From Gentiana macrophylla (Eukaryota; Streptophyta; Magnoliopsida; Gentianales; Gentianaceae): a stretch of DNA of 64,000 nt. The position numbers and the translations under genes were made by a program. Below the pieces are notes generated by a model, which worked only from the letters and a program-made list of their open reading frames with translations, did no database searches and had not been told where the DNA came from. Within the stretch, counting starts at the first letter, position 1. Each line of letters starts with the position of its first letter. Of the stretch, positions 1-11,619 are shown piece after piece. The stretch lies in NCBI GenBank assembly GCA_026214975.1, contig CM047806.1, positions 98,913,811-98,977,810 of the forward strand, read 5' to 3'.

Positions 1-338
1 TAATTTTGTTGGTGTAATAAAGAGTAATAAATTGTTGGTGTAAAGAGTAATTGACTAATTTTGCATATTTTTTAGGAAAAAACTACGTCGTTTTAATACA
101 ATTTTTTTCGGATCTCAATGGAGGCATTGCCTTGTTGATGAACATAGGTTTGTCTTTGCTATTGGAACCGACTCAACGTGAATGCGCTCAGTGATGTTAC
201 TCACCAGTTACACTATTCTGTAAGTATAACGTCACTGTCATTGATGGCAGTGATAGTTATTTTTTTGCGAAAAATAATAGTAGGGCTCGAATGATTTTTT
301 TGAGTGTCTAAACTCTAAAATGATCGTGGTGCCAATGG

Positions 339-383
<45 letters not shown>

Positions 384-387
384 AATT
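1..387. other. AT-rich intergenic DNA with a 43-base A tract
   Basis: No coding region is supported here. The stretch ends in a run of A from 339 to 381. It borders the fragment that matches pirin intron 2, so the pirin duplication seems to start just after this tract. Confidence 0.6.
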
Positions 388-475
388 AGAATGGCCCAAA
401 TGATGGACATGGCTGTTGACACGTGAGATAAAAACATAAAAGGCCCAAGACTTTGATCTGCTAATAAATGTACAC
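388..475 (-). pseudogene. Fragment of pirin intron 2 (left part of the duplicated pirin copy)
   Basis: The plus strand around 395-470 reads like 26015-26095, which lies in intron 2 of the intact pirin gene; the shared words include gacatggctgtt, aaaggcc and actttgatc. The matching sequence resumes only at about 4911, where the rest of intron 2 and exon 2 of the broken copy are found. The two pieces are in the same order and strand as in the intact gene. This implies that about 4.4 kb was inserted into intron 2 of the duplicate. The homology was read by eye. Confidence 0.65.
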
Positions 476-1142
476 AGGGTCAGATCCAGAATTCAGTGTG
501 TCCGTAAATTTTATACGAAATAAATTTCTATTCACGAAGTCCGAAATATTTTATTTTAGATAAATAAAAATGTGTTTTCTTTTCTACGGGTCCGCGCATC
601 CCAATTTGGTATATGTGTATCTCCCCTTGCATATGGTGTATTCGGTTTGATTCGGTACGGTTAGTGACTGTATTGAAACCAAATCGAAAATTAAATTACA
701 AAACTAAAGCAAAACCGAACCATTTGTTTTAGTTAACCAAATTAAATCGAACCAAAATGTAGAGTTTGTTTCTTTCGGTCGATCAAAACCGAAATTAATT
801 TATACAATTCTATTCATTTATAACGGTTCGGTTTTTTAATTCGGTAATAAACGGTTCAATTATGAACAATTTTTCATGAACAATCATAATATTTTGGTTA
901 TAAAAGCTATTTATACATGTAGGATATAAACAGTTTGGTAACAGTTTTTTATTCCGTATGGTTTCGGTTGAGTTTCTATTTGGTCCGGTTATGGTTACTA
1001 TGTAGGAAGATCCGTAAGGACGTAACTGAACCAAAAATTGCATTTCTTTATATTACTAGACGAAACCAAACTAGAAAAACTTGTGTTTCTTTATATTACT
1101 AACCGAAATCAAATTAGGAAAAATTATTAACCCCATATACCT
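476..1142. other. Inserted DNA with CGGTTT/AACCG-rich segment
   Basis: Positions 630-1080 are rich in cggttt-type and aaccg-type words on both strands, as in the subterminal zones of plant hAT-like non-autonomous elements; compare the hAT element at 21188-22356. I did not find clear ends or a target duplication. A 43-bp unit is duplicated in tandem at 1043-1085 and 1086-1128 with a few mismatches. No gene is visible. Confidence 0.35.
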
Positions 1143-2718
1143 CTGTTTGGTTTCGTACTGGGTTGACCCAAATGAATCTAACTGCTTGCATTTCGCTCAT
1201 CCAATCTCGGCCCATTATGCAAATAACAAGTTTCTACCAAATGAACTAATATATTATTTAGTGTTGGAAAAAAAAAACATCCATATAAACGTTTGACCGT
1301 TATTAACCCGTCAGTCGCCTATCAAATTCATTCTTGAACTACCAACATAATTACCTCCTCCCTCCTCCCTTCTCCGCCAAAAGACACCATGACCTCCATT
1401 TGCAGCACCTCTTGTTCACCTCCATCTTCTACTCCTTCTACGACATTTCTATCTTAAATTGTGTCATTCTCTCATATTTGGTGTTGGATCGGACTGGGAA
1501 TCAATCTTCATATCAGCAACCCTATCTCCGGCGGCGGGATCAGATCTCCGATCTCCTCTTTCTCCTCCTTCCGATCTCAGCTAGGCGCAGAGACACGTAC
1601 TCTCTCCATTTCTCAAATTTGTTCGTTCAGGTAAGTGAACTACCAAAAGCTGCAATTTTCTTCCTTTTCTTTTTATTTTTTTTCTCTTCTTCTTCTTTCC
1701 CTTGCTTGATTTCACTTAAAACAGTATATTTTTTTCCTCCCAATGTATCCTCATTGTTGTCATCTGGTTCTTAAAATATAAGAAGGAAAAAAAGAAATGG
1801 GTGTTTTTCATGGAAATCGATTTTTTGCTGTTGCCTTTGCGCTTTTGGACGCTGTGATCGAGTTTATTCTTGTTAATTTAACGAAGGACTGATAATTGCT
1901 TGTTGATCCCAAATTGACTTGGGATTTTCAAAATACCATATGGCCAAAATCGACTTTGGATTTTCTTTTTTCACCTTAAGATGTGGCTCCCTAATCACAT
2001 TTGTATTTCCGTACAGGATACTTGGTTGTTATAGATTTCCAAGTAGAAAATAAACAGGTAAAAAGTAAAAAAAACAAAGTTTGAATGTACACGTACTGTC
2101 TTGTCTTTTATTTTATTTTGTGTCCATGGAAGAATAACCCGGGCCCGCCAGCTATCATATTTACTTTGAAAATAAAATTACACATGGGCTTTGAAAGATT
2201 CGTCTGCATGTTATATGTTAGATTGTTGAGAGGATTTTAAGTGGTGTCTCCACACGGTGTGGAGACACATATGACATTACATGAACTATTTATTTTTTAA
2301 CTGGATTCAAACTATGTGATCTAGATCATTCCTCCGTGTATGAACTTTGTTGTTATATGTTATACTGCGTGTAATGATTTAGTAGTAGAAAAAACACAAT
2401 ATAAAAAACCCCCATTAAATAAGGATTCACTATAAAGGGAAGTGGGGCCGCGAGCTATTATCTCTACTTTGAAAGATTTCTTTTCCCTTTAGTCGTTTGT
2501 GTCTGTAGTAATTTTTTTCTTTTTCTTTTTTAAACTCATTGAAAGTTCACGGGTTAACTATAGAATCATTTATTTTATTTTATTTTTGAAATTCTATAGA
2601 ATCCTTTACAACCTTGAACGTATTGACCAAAAAAAAAAAAATTTGTGATACATCCTCTACATATAGTGTATAGTAGATATACACTACATATATTTTATCC
2701 ATTCATTTGAAGTGGTAC
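1143..2718 (+). repeat. Left arm of a very large inverted repeat
   Basis: This arm is nearly the reverse complement of 3186-4779. The outer ends match at ctgtttggtttcgtac (left) and its complement ending at 4779. The inner ends match at the word gaagtggtacat and its complement near 3200. Identity looks above 90 percent with small indels; for example, about 24-27 bases around 4710 are missing from the left arm. Inside is a mini-palindrome at 2245-2267 (tgtctccacac, one-base loop, complement). Both arms carry the same promoter/5'UTR-like segment pointing toward the centre. Confidence 0.9.
1340..1630 (+). other. 5'UTR-like exon with splice donor inside the left arm
   Basis: A pyrimidine-rich stretch (many ctcc and tctcc words) ends in gttcag followed by gtaagtg at 1631, a textbook plant 5' splice donor. 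T-rich intron-like sequence follows. The mirror copy in the right arm has the same donor. This looks like the first non-coding exon and start of intron 1 of a host gene that was captured or duplicated. The donor gene cannot be named. The open frame of 146 codons across it (1334-1774) is not kept in the right arm because of indels, so I do not call a protein. Confidence 0.4.
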
Positions 2719-2772
<54 letters not shown>

Positions 2773-3185
2773 GCCAAATTTTATTATTGAATTTTTTAAG
2801 TGACCATTTTTCTTTTTTGGGTTTTTGTTGGTTTGGCAATTTCATATTGTTTTCTGAAACTTGACTAATAATATTGCATTGTTTAGTGTGAAAGTGAAAT
2901 AATGCATTTAATATTATACGACTTCCATCTCAAAATAAGTGTCCACATTTTATAAAACATTGTCCCATAAAAAATGTCATTTTATATTACCAATGGATCA
3001 TTTAATGCTTATTTTTCAAAGATAACCTTAATCCAACATCTTTTTATGGTACTCGTTTCATATCCCAAAACAAACATTTATTACTCCATCCGTTCCATAA
3101 TAATTGAGACAGTTGTAGGAAAACGATGTATCCACTACACATAATGTGTAGTGGACCTAAACCACATACATCTCATCCATTGATT
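2719..3185. other. Spacer of the inverted repeat, with AT microsatellite and MITE-like ends
   Basis: The spacer holds an (AT)n run at about 2726-2770. Two words resemble mariner/Stowaway-type termini (cttccatctcaaaataagtg near 2932 and ctccatccgttccataa near 3085), both in the same orientation. A perfect 23-base palindrome lies at 3132-3154 (ccactacacat, a, atgtgtagtgg). No gene is visible. Confidence 0.5.
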
Positions 3186-4779
3186 AAAATGTACCACTTC
3201 AAATGAATGGATAAAATATGTGTAGTGTATATCTACTACACACTATATGTCGAGGATGTATCACAATTTTTTTTTTGGTCAATTCGTTCAAGGTTGTAAA
3301 TGATTCTATAGAATTTAAAAATAAAATAAAATAAAATAAATGATTCTATAGTTAACCCGTGAACTTTCAATGAGTTTAAAAAAGAAAAGGAAAAAAATTA
3401 CTACCGACACAAACGACAAAAGGGAAAAGAAATCTTTCAAAGTAGAGATAATAGCTGGCGGCCCCACTTCCCTTCACAGGGAATCCTTATTTAATGGAGT
3501 TTTTTATATTGTGTTTTTTCTACTACTAAATCATTACACGCCGTATAACATATAACAACAAAAATTCATACACGGAGGAATGATCTGGATCACATAGTTT
3601 GAATCTAGTTAAAAAAATAAATAGTTCATATAATGTCATATGTGTCTCCACACCGTGTGGAAACACCACCTAAAATCCTCTCAACAATCTAACATATAAC
3701 AACATGCATGTGAATCTTTCAAAGCCCATGTGTAATTTTATTTTCAAAGTAAATATGATAGCTGGCGGGCCCGGGTTATTCTTCCATGGACACAAAATAA
3801 AATAAAAGACAAGACAGTACGTGTACATTCAAACTTTGTTTTTTTACTTTTTACCTGTTTATTTTCTACTTGGAAATCTATAACAACCAAGTATCCTGTA
3901 CGGAAATACAAATGTGATTAGGGAGCCACATCTTAAGGTGAAAAAAGAAAATCCAAAGTCGATTTTGGCCATATGGTATTCTGAAAATCCCAAGTCAATT
4001 TGGGATCAACAATTATCAGTCCTTCGTTAAATTAACAAGAATAAACTCGATCACAGCGTCCAAAAGCGCAAAGGCAACAGCAAAAAATCGATTTCCATGA
4101 AAAACACCCATTTCTTTTTTTCCTTCTTATATTTTAAGAACCAGATGACAACAATGAGGATACATTGGGAGGAAAAAAAATATACTGTTTTAAGTGGAAT
4201 CAAGCAAGGGAAAAAAGAAGAAGAAAAAAAATTAAAAAGAAAAGGAAGAAAATTGCAGCTTTTGGTAGTTCACTTACCTGAACGAACAAATTTCAGAAAT
4301 GGAGAGGGTACTGTGGTCTGCGCCTAGCTGAGATCGCAAGGAGGAGAAAGAGGAGATCGGAGATCTGATCCCGCCGCCGGAGATAGGGTTGCTGATATGA
4401 AGATTGATTCCCAGTCCGATCCAACACCAAATATTAGAGATGACACAATTTAAGATAGAAATGTCGTAGAAGGAGTAGAAGATGGAGGTGAACAGAAGGT
4501 GCTGCAAATGGAGGTCATGGTGTCTTTTGGCGGAGAAGGGAGGAGGTAATTATGTTGGTAGTTCAAGAATGAATTTGGTAGGTGACTGACGGGTTAATAA
4601 CGGTCAAACGTTTATATGGATGTTTTTTTTTTCTTTTCAACCCTAAATAATATATTAGTTCATTTGGAAGAAACTTGTAATTTGCATAATGGGCCGAGAT
4701 TGGATGAGCCCAATATACAATTGGAGGGAAATGCAAGCAGTTAGACTCATTTGGGTCAACCCAGTACGAAACCAAACAG
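3186..4779 (-). repeat. Right arm of the very large inverted repeat
   Basis: This is the reverse complement of 1143-2718. It carries the mirrored 5'UTR-like exon (minus strand, about 4540 down to 4278), with the donor GT on the minus strand at 4277-4276. The two arms point their promoter-like ends outward and their intron-like ends inward. A transcript starting in either arm would cross the spacer and enter the antisense of itself. Confidence 0.9.
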
Positions 4780-4910
4780 AAGCAGTGGTTTGGATCAATT
4801 TTTGAATAAATCGTATCCGTTGTACGGCCTTACACATACATAAGTCAAATCCAAAAACAATAATATGTGTTTTTATAAATAAATAAATAAAACGATTCTA
4901 AAAATAAATA
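4780..4910. other. Right flank of the insertion in the pirin copy
   Basis: This is A/T-rich sequence with the word aaaacaataatatgtgt repeated at 4854-4870 and 4910-4926. The second copy leads directly into pirin intron 2 sequence (gtatgcagatgtta). The repeat may mark the insertion junction, but it could be coincidental in such AT-rich DNA. Confidence 0.35.
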
Positions 4911-5565
4911 AAACAATAATATGTGTATGCAGATGTTAAAGAATGGTCTTTGTACCTGTAACTTCGTCCAACATTAGGAAAGGATCAAGAAACTTCAGCT
5001 CAGGCCTGTGGTTCGGGTCGGTAGAAAAAAAAAAAAAAAAAAAAAAAAACACTGAATCTGAAATCCACCGAAATTCTAAAATGAAAACTGAATCGAAATA
5101 CAAAAGTTTTACCGTCCAATGCTTCTCCGAACGACAGCACCAACCCCTTCACTTTGTGAATGAGCCAAAACTTTTTTGACAACAATTCTTGGCTGGTCAA
5201 ACCCAAACCCACCACTTTGATTTGAAGAAGAAGACATGATCTTCCTCAAAATACAAGATTCCACCCTTTTTGGTGCTACGAAATTCAACTGTAAATTTCT
5301 CGACAAACTTCCTATCATAAAAAAAAGAAAGCACAGTAGCCGTCTGCAATTGTGTGGGTTTTTTTTTTGTTTTTCCTTTGAGATGAATACGCGCGTGATT
5401 GACAACGAATCCCAACTAAATGTATTTGACAATTTTTAAAGACGTGGATGCACTGACTGCGAAGATTCTGATAATGGAAAAATATTAGCAGGTGGGGCCA
5501 TGACCTTTGCCATTTTGAACTGACTATCTGATGACGCCATACCCATGTCATGATGATGGCAAAAT
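4911..5565 (-). pseudogene. Partial pirin duplicate: promoter, exon 1, exon 2
   Basis: This is a broken second copy of the pirin gene found at 24441-26959. On the minus strand, exon 1 runs 5237 to 5113 (ATG at 5237, residues MSSSSNQSGG then a stretch matching the intact gene up to RRSIG). Exon 2 runs 5005 to 4956 and encodes PELKFLDPFLMLDEVT, one residue different from the intact gene. Both exons keep AG and GT splice sites. Intron 1 is only 107 bp, against 624 bp in the intact gene, and contains an A tract. The promoter matches the intact gene back to about 5565. Exons 3 to 7, including all four metal ligands, are absent from this window. It could still be transcribed but cannot give a working pirin. 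Confidence 0.85.
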
Positions 5566-5886
5566 TGTATTTTTTGTCATGTAACTGCACATGTTTTTAA
5601 ATTTAGTCATGATTTTAATTCGATTACAAATTTGTCTTATAAGTCGTTTTTTATTTTATTTATAAAATTGGTCATGTTCGTCGGAAATTCTAACTAGGCT
5701 TATTTTTCTAACCAAATGTGATGATCGTGTCCATGTGAGCAATGATTTTGACAACAAATAAAGTTTCGAACAAGTTAAACATTTTCTGGAGGCCATACAA
5801 CTAAACAAAAATCTCAAATCCAAAACAAACAATTTGAACTAACAAGTTGGACCTAATAATTCTCAGGACTTACGACCTCTGAAATA
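5566..5886. other. Intergenic, no feature seen
   Basis: This is AT-rich DNA between the pirin-copy promoter and a small hAT MITE. I see no conserved frame or repeat. Confidence 0.5.
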
Positions 5887-6096
5887 TAGGGGTGTAAATA
5901 GTCCAGTATATATGTTCAGTATTTTGTAATTTTTTTTAACTGAATTGTTTCAACGGTTTTTGAAATTTCAAAATCAAATTGGATTGGAATCACCATTGCA
6001 ACCAACTCAACAGTCCAACTGCAGTTAGTCGATTTCCAGTCCGGTTTGACCCATTTCAATCAGTTAGTTCGGTTTTCCAAATCCTCTACGCCCCTA
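5887..6096. mobile_element. Small non-autonomous hAT-type MITE (210 bp)
   Basis: The left end reads taggggtgta and the right end, reverse complemented, reads taggggcgtag. These are typical of plant hAT non-autonomous elements. The interior is rich in aactg/ggttt words. The flanks are ctgaaata (5879-5886) and ctgaaaac (6097-6104), an 8-bp target duplication matching at 6 of 8 positions. Confidence 0.65.
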
Positions 6097-6446
6097 CTGA
6101 AAACTGCCACTATTTACTCAACCTATGTTCTTAATAACGGAAAATACTTGCCTAGGAAGTCCATAATGCGGACTTTTATTTACCCGATAAGTTTTCTACT
6201 CTACTTTCAAGGATGTCATGTGGCTTTTGTTTTTACCTTTTTTGTTTTTTATTAGTGAAAAGATTATATAGTTCCCAACTTCAAAAAATAAAATCGGCCA
6301 TCACACCAACAACTCCACATGATTTATTATCTCAAGGTATAGATGAATGCAATCCCATAATTGTTTGATGCGCAAATACTTTTGTGGACATTTGGTATTC
6401 ATAATAATGATGTGATTGTTTCACTACAAGAAAATTGACATTTTGT

Positions 6447-7000
6447 GACGACCAATTTTCGTCACATAATCAGTAAATTTCGTCACATTTGGTTATCTGT
6501 GACGAAATCCGTGCGTCACTAAGGTCGTCACCTATCATAAGTCACGAAAAGTATTATGTGACGAATTTATTACTCCTCACGTTTTTGTTGCACATGTGAC
6601 GAACACTTCATCACATATTTCTTTTTCCACTTGGTAATTTTATGTACATTAGTGACGACAATTTTGACACTTTTGCCTTAAATAAGTGACGTCACAACTC
6701 TCTCACGTATTGCAAGTTTACGTGATGACCGATTTGTCACCTAAAATAGGAGAACATACAAAATAAAATGCAATTTGTGACCTCTAATTCATCACAAATT
6801 TTTATGATATGTGATAAAATCTTCATCGCCCCAAGTGAGTATATATGATGAAGTTCGTCACCCAATGTTCTTATTATGCCCTCAAGTTCATCACATATTC
6901 CTATTATACATGATAAATTATATTTCAATTAATACAATATCGCTTAGCATTGTAACTTCCATTTCATCACATATTCATATTATAAGTGATTAATTATGTG
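6447..7000. repeat. Left subterminal repeat zone of the CACTA element
   Basis: There are many copies of gtgacga and of its reverse-complement type (tcgtcac) in both orientations, more diverged toward the interior (gatgaa, ttcatcac). The mirrored zone at the other end has the same words. In En/Spm elements such arrays bind the element-encoded protein. Confidence 0.75.
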
Positions 7001-10000
7001 CCAATTAATATGGTTATATATGATGAATGATGCAGCACCTAATAATACAATGCACATAGATTGATAATAAAGTTATTCATAAATCGTGCATAAATTCCAA
7101 TACACAAACCTAGAAAAGCATCATTGTGATATAAAAGATTCATAAATCCACAAGTTCAATAAACTAACTTTTTTGAAGTTCTAATGTTTCTAAAAAATGA
7201 CATTACTGAAAATCAGTTAAATGAATATGATCATAACCTTCCAGCTCATCATAACACTTATCATCTGCAAAGAGACCATTATCATCTTGAAAGTGTTTTT
7301 GGCTCACCAGAATATCGATCTACTCTTTTGACATCAGATGGGCTTTCACTTGCGCTTTTACTCCATCCATTTCCTCTTGTATAATCTTTAAATTGGTTGC
7401 TAGTGACCTTACTTGATCATGAATTTTAACCAACCAGGTTTTTGAAGCCAGAGAAGATGTACCAAACGATTTGGTGGTTACCATGCGTGGAAAAGAACAT
7501 AAGTGTCAAACTCACAATTTCCACCTCAACCTCCAATGGCACAGGTACAAAATCATGTGAAGTATCCCCATGTGATTCGGCAATCCATTCCTCCCTTAAG
7601 TTCATCCTGCATTCGTTTCATCTCTTCTTGCAAAAAGAAAAGATCGAGCAGGGGATGGGCCACAATTTTAACATTAGGTTGTGTAAAACAAAAAACAAAT
7701 CCAAATAACTATGATTAAAGAATATAATACGACCAAGAACAAAACAACAATTACATACACAACAAGGACAACTCAGAGTAAAAGTATTTGACCAACAGAA
7801 ACCACCCAACAAAGCCACTACACTAAATAAAAACAACAAACAAATCACCAAATTTCGGACCATGAGCAACCATCCAACAAAAACACCACACCGATAAATG
7901 CAGCAGCGAACAAATCACCAATTTTAAGAGTTTTCATGATTTTCATGTGTGCTTTTTAATCATTCTTTAATAGGCACTAAGTTCAAAATACAAGGCATAT
8001 ATGTGTAGCGTGCCTAATACACAAGTGCACCCTGTTGATCCCCTTACTTGAAAATGTTACCTAGCAACAAATACATATTACATGTTTGGCACTATAGCCA
8101 ACTAGCTTTTAATTTTAACAAGCTGCAAGAAATGTCATAAGATTTTCTATAAAATTACGTTATGAATGCGGAATTTCATTTTCTTTCACCGCATCCTAAC
8201 AAAATAAGATATCGAAATGAGAAGTCTCCCAAGATGAATCATGCATTACTCTATGAAGCAAGACAATACATACGCTCGAAATTTTGTCGAAAGTGTCACG
8301 AGGAAAAATGCTTTCAAGCATTTCAAGCTATTTCACAAAGAACAATTATACGATCAGTTTACATTGGTGATCCTGAAATAAACAGTGACAGTAAAGTAGC
8401 ATAGAAGGATAAATGAAATAGAAGATGAAGAATCATTCCCCCCTCTTAATGGCTAGATTTATTGTCATTGAGGTGCTTTAAATGATGTATAGTGAGCAAA
8501 TTGTATGCAAGTCTGTGCATAAGTATACAATAAAATAGGGACTTACGTATTTTCTCCAGTAGCATCATGGACCCACCGGTTACTTATATCTTTGTGAAGA
8601 GTCTCCCAATTATCTATCATCGAAAATTGTGTCCCATTTTGAACACGTGAAATGAAAGTTAATATCCAAATAACAAAATGCTCACATCAGGCAACCAAAC
8701 CAACTTATCAACTGTTCATTTGCTATGTCATAACCAGAAGAAGTCTCTAAATAAAAAATCCAATGTTATCCAAATCTAAAACAGACTCAGAGCAATGATG
8801 AACAGTATATGACTAAAATAATGCCTTTTATCAAAATAGCAAGTCCAAAAGGTCATATGTTGATACCACTCATACATTAAGCTAAAGAGCATTAGATTTT
8901 ATTTTATAGAAGTGATAATATTATTAGCATGACAAGTAGATGACAATTTACATGGTTGATTCAAATTAAACTAAAGGGCAAGGAGTAGAAGTTAAAATCA
9001 AAATACAACGAAATAGCATCATAAAATAGTATGAATAGTTTCCTAATGTTTTGGGAAGGAGGGAGTATTTTAAGTAACAAAGTAGCATGAATACTTTCCT
9101 AATGTTTCAACTCTGCCCCTTGTTCAATAAATTAAAAGAATATACCTTTTCTACTTTAGAAAAAGAAGATTAATGTTGCAAGCAGCTATAGAAAAAGATA
9201 ATGGATAGGCAGTCACAAAAAAATATTATGGACCAAGCATTTAAGCCTTGTTGTATCTTAAAACAAGGATATAAAAATAAAAAGATCATGGATAGGCACT
9301 TACAAAAAAGGGATTATGGACCAAGATTAACCCTAGTTATATCTTAAACAAGGATATAAAAAAAAAGCCTACGGGCAGACAATATACCTGAAGCATACTA
9401 AAAACCACATCAATTACCTTGCCCAATGCATAAACTAAAATTGAGTGAAAATAAAAATATAATCCAAAATCCTAATACAAGACTTCATGTAAACTTGGCA
9501 AGTTATTCTTAGGCAGACATCATGTAAACTTGGTTTACAATTTACTTTATAATAAAACCTGAACTGTCCTATGAATGTTGATTGATCGAAAAAACATTTC
9601 AACCTAGTATTGACAAGTTTCAAACTATACAACACATAAGTCAGAAGTACAGTTAAAAAAGAATTGTTCAGTTTTTTTCATGGCTGCACTAGACATCAAT
9701 CAATTCAATAGAGTATCTTAAACTCATACATAGAGAGAGCACTGCACAACGCATATACACAGGCACTAAGAGAGAATTTGAGTAACAAAAACTAAATCAA
9801 GAACTTGCAGCAACATGTTGTAATTTTCAAATCCAGAATAAAGTCCCTATAAAAGACACTTACATAATAAATACGAAAGTGAATAGTAACTTTACGAGTA
9901 GAATTTCTCTTTTACAACAAGTAATCCAGCAAGATGATGGGTGAGTTAGAAAGAAACAAGCACCTGATTCATTTTTTTGTAAATAAATTAACAATAAAAT

Positions 10001-10708
10001 CCAGGAACAACCATCAAAAGATCATGATAGTATGTCTCAGTCTCACAGTATCCGGTAGCCACAACACATCTAGACAACTCGACAGTCTCGACTTATGAAA
10101 GCACACTGAATGCATTGGACCTTTAAGCTACAATACTTCAAAAGCATCAGCAAATCCTAAGCTGCAAAAGTTCTAGATAAAAAACAAAAGTTCAGATAAA
10201 TATCATTTAGTTGGTGACTAAACCAATTTCACTTTGCCACAAATGTTAACATAATTTCTATGCCAAAACAGATATTACCTACCAATGACATCAAGAAAAG
10301 AAAACATCTTCACGAATGATGAAACAAGACCGTTAACCGATCCACAAAGCCTCGCAAAGTGAAAACAAAGACCAATAATCATGAGTGCAACCAAACGATT
10401 CATCAACATAACTTGCAGCATAACTACTTAAAAGCACAATTCAAATAGATGATTCCACTAGAATCAACAGATAGTTCGACTTATTTTGGGTTTTCTTTGC
10501 GGTTATAGAATTCCACCCACTATCATCTTTCTACTTTGCATAAAAAATTCAAGACAAGCAAAATATGCGAGCTTTATATCTGTCTAATGCCCATTAATCA
10601 ATGAATTTGTAGTAGAAAATCACACTTTCCAAGAACATAATAATTATTTGGACTCCTAAAACCATATTTCCTTATTGTGCCTATTTAGAAAAACGAATCA
10701 TCTCCTCA

Positions 10709-10742
<34 letters not shown>

Positions 10743-11149
10743 TATAAAACACAAATCTTGAGTTAACAAAAACATGAATCATGAGTAAAAATAAACACGA
10801 GGGCACGAGTATTTGGGAACAAAACAACAAAGACCACTTCATCCAAAATGTACGATGAGCCGTAAACCTTAACCTAGAAAAGCAAATCGATTACCTGGAG
10901 GTCTGCACCTTGAGGATTCGCCGGAGATGGGGTCACCGGATATGAGGAATCATGAGGAATCGATTAACATACTTGAGGGATAGAATTGCTAGAGAAGGAA
11001 GACAAAAAAATTTATGTTTACGGGGAAGTAGGAAGAACGATCTAGTCCAGGACGGAAAAGGGGCTGAGCCGCTGAGGATGTATATTGTATAAAATAAAGC
11101 GTGCATATAAATAATTTTAGTTTTTTGGCATCCGAGTATATTTCTTTTT

Positions 11150-11440
11150 AATTTGTGACAAATTCTTTCCTCACTTCTAAGTTATGCACATCACATTTAA
11201 GTATTTGTGATATATAGACACATTCCTCACCAATGATGACTCAATAAAGCGCCAAAAAATTTTACCGCTACTTTTTTTCATGACGAAAAAAATATCTTAT
11301 GTGACGAATGATGTCAAAAAAAATTAAAAACCCAAAAATTAAACATATGTGACGAAAGAAAAAAAAACCTCACATAACATGTAAATATGTGATGAATTTT
11401 TAGGCGTCACATTTTATTTCGTCACAAAAGGTCAATTTTC
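11150..11440. repeat. Right subterminal repeat zone of the CACTA element
   Basis: Words such as tgtgacgaa and gcgtcac are repeated up to the terminal inverted repeat, matching the left subterminal zone. A putative promoter and first exon for an internal minus-strand gene lies just inside it, near 10900-11050. Confidence 0.7.
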
Positions 11441-11619
11441 TTGTAGTGTTTGGCTACTTCATCGACGAAACATATAGACACAGACTCTTCTAATAGTGAT
11501 GTGGCTGAATTTGTTCCTGCTTCGCCGACAGAAGCCCTTCACCAACTAGGTGAGATTGGACACACCTATACTATATGAACATAGTTCACATGCTTATACA
11601 TACAAAGAAAACCTCAAAT

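Larger units (their letters stand above)
6422..11448. mobile_element. CACTA (En/Spm-type) transposon, 5.03 kb, probably non-autonomous
   Basis: It begins cactacaagaaaattgac and ends gtcaattttcttgtagtg, a clean CACTA terminal inverted repeat. It is flanked by TTT on both sides (6419-6421 and 11449-11451), the 3-bp target duplication expected for this superfamily. Subterminal arrays of gtgacga and cgtcac words fill about 6447-7000 and 11150-11440; these are the usual transposase-binding zones. The interior has no long transposase frame. Short minus-strand open pieces at about 8648-8550 and 7470-7330 (the latter coil-like, rich in K, E and Q) may be exon remnants. A GC-richer minus-strand piece at 11000-10901 ends in a donor-like ccag/gtaat and could be its first exon. 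Confidence 0.9.

Noticed and set aside
1334..1774. 146-codon open frame in the left inverted-repeat arm
   Set aside because: It is low in complexity, runs through a splice-donor-like site, and its frame is not kept in the right arm because of indels. It looks like 5'UTR and intron, not protein.
2726..2770. Long AT run as a possible origin or matrix attachment site
   Set aside because: It is a simple AT microsatellite, common in plant DNA, with no further support.
7618..7869. 83-codon minus-strand frame with a hydrophobic, cysteine-rich N-terminus
   Set aside because: It lies inside the CACTA element with no family match and no neighbouring exon signals. The composition follows the local AT-rich DNA.
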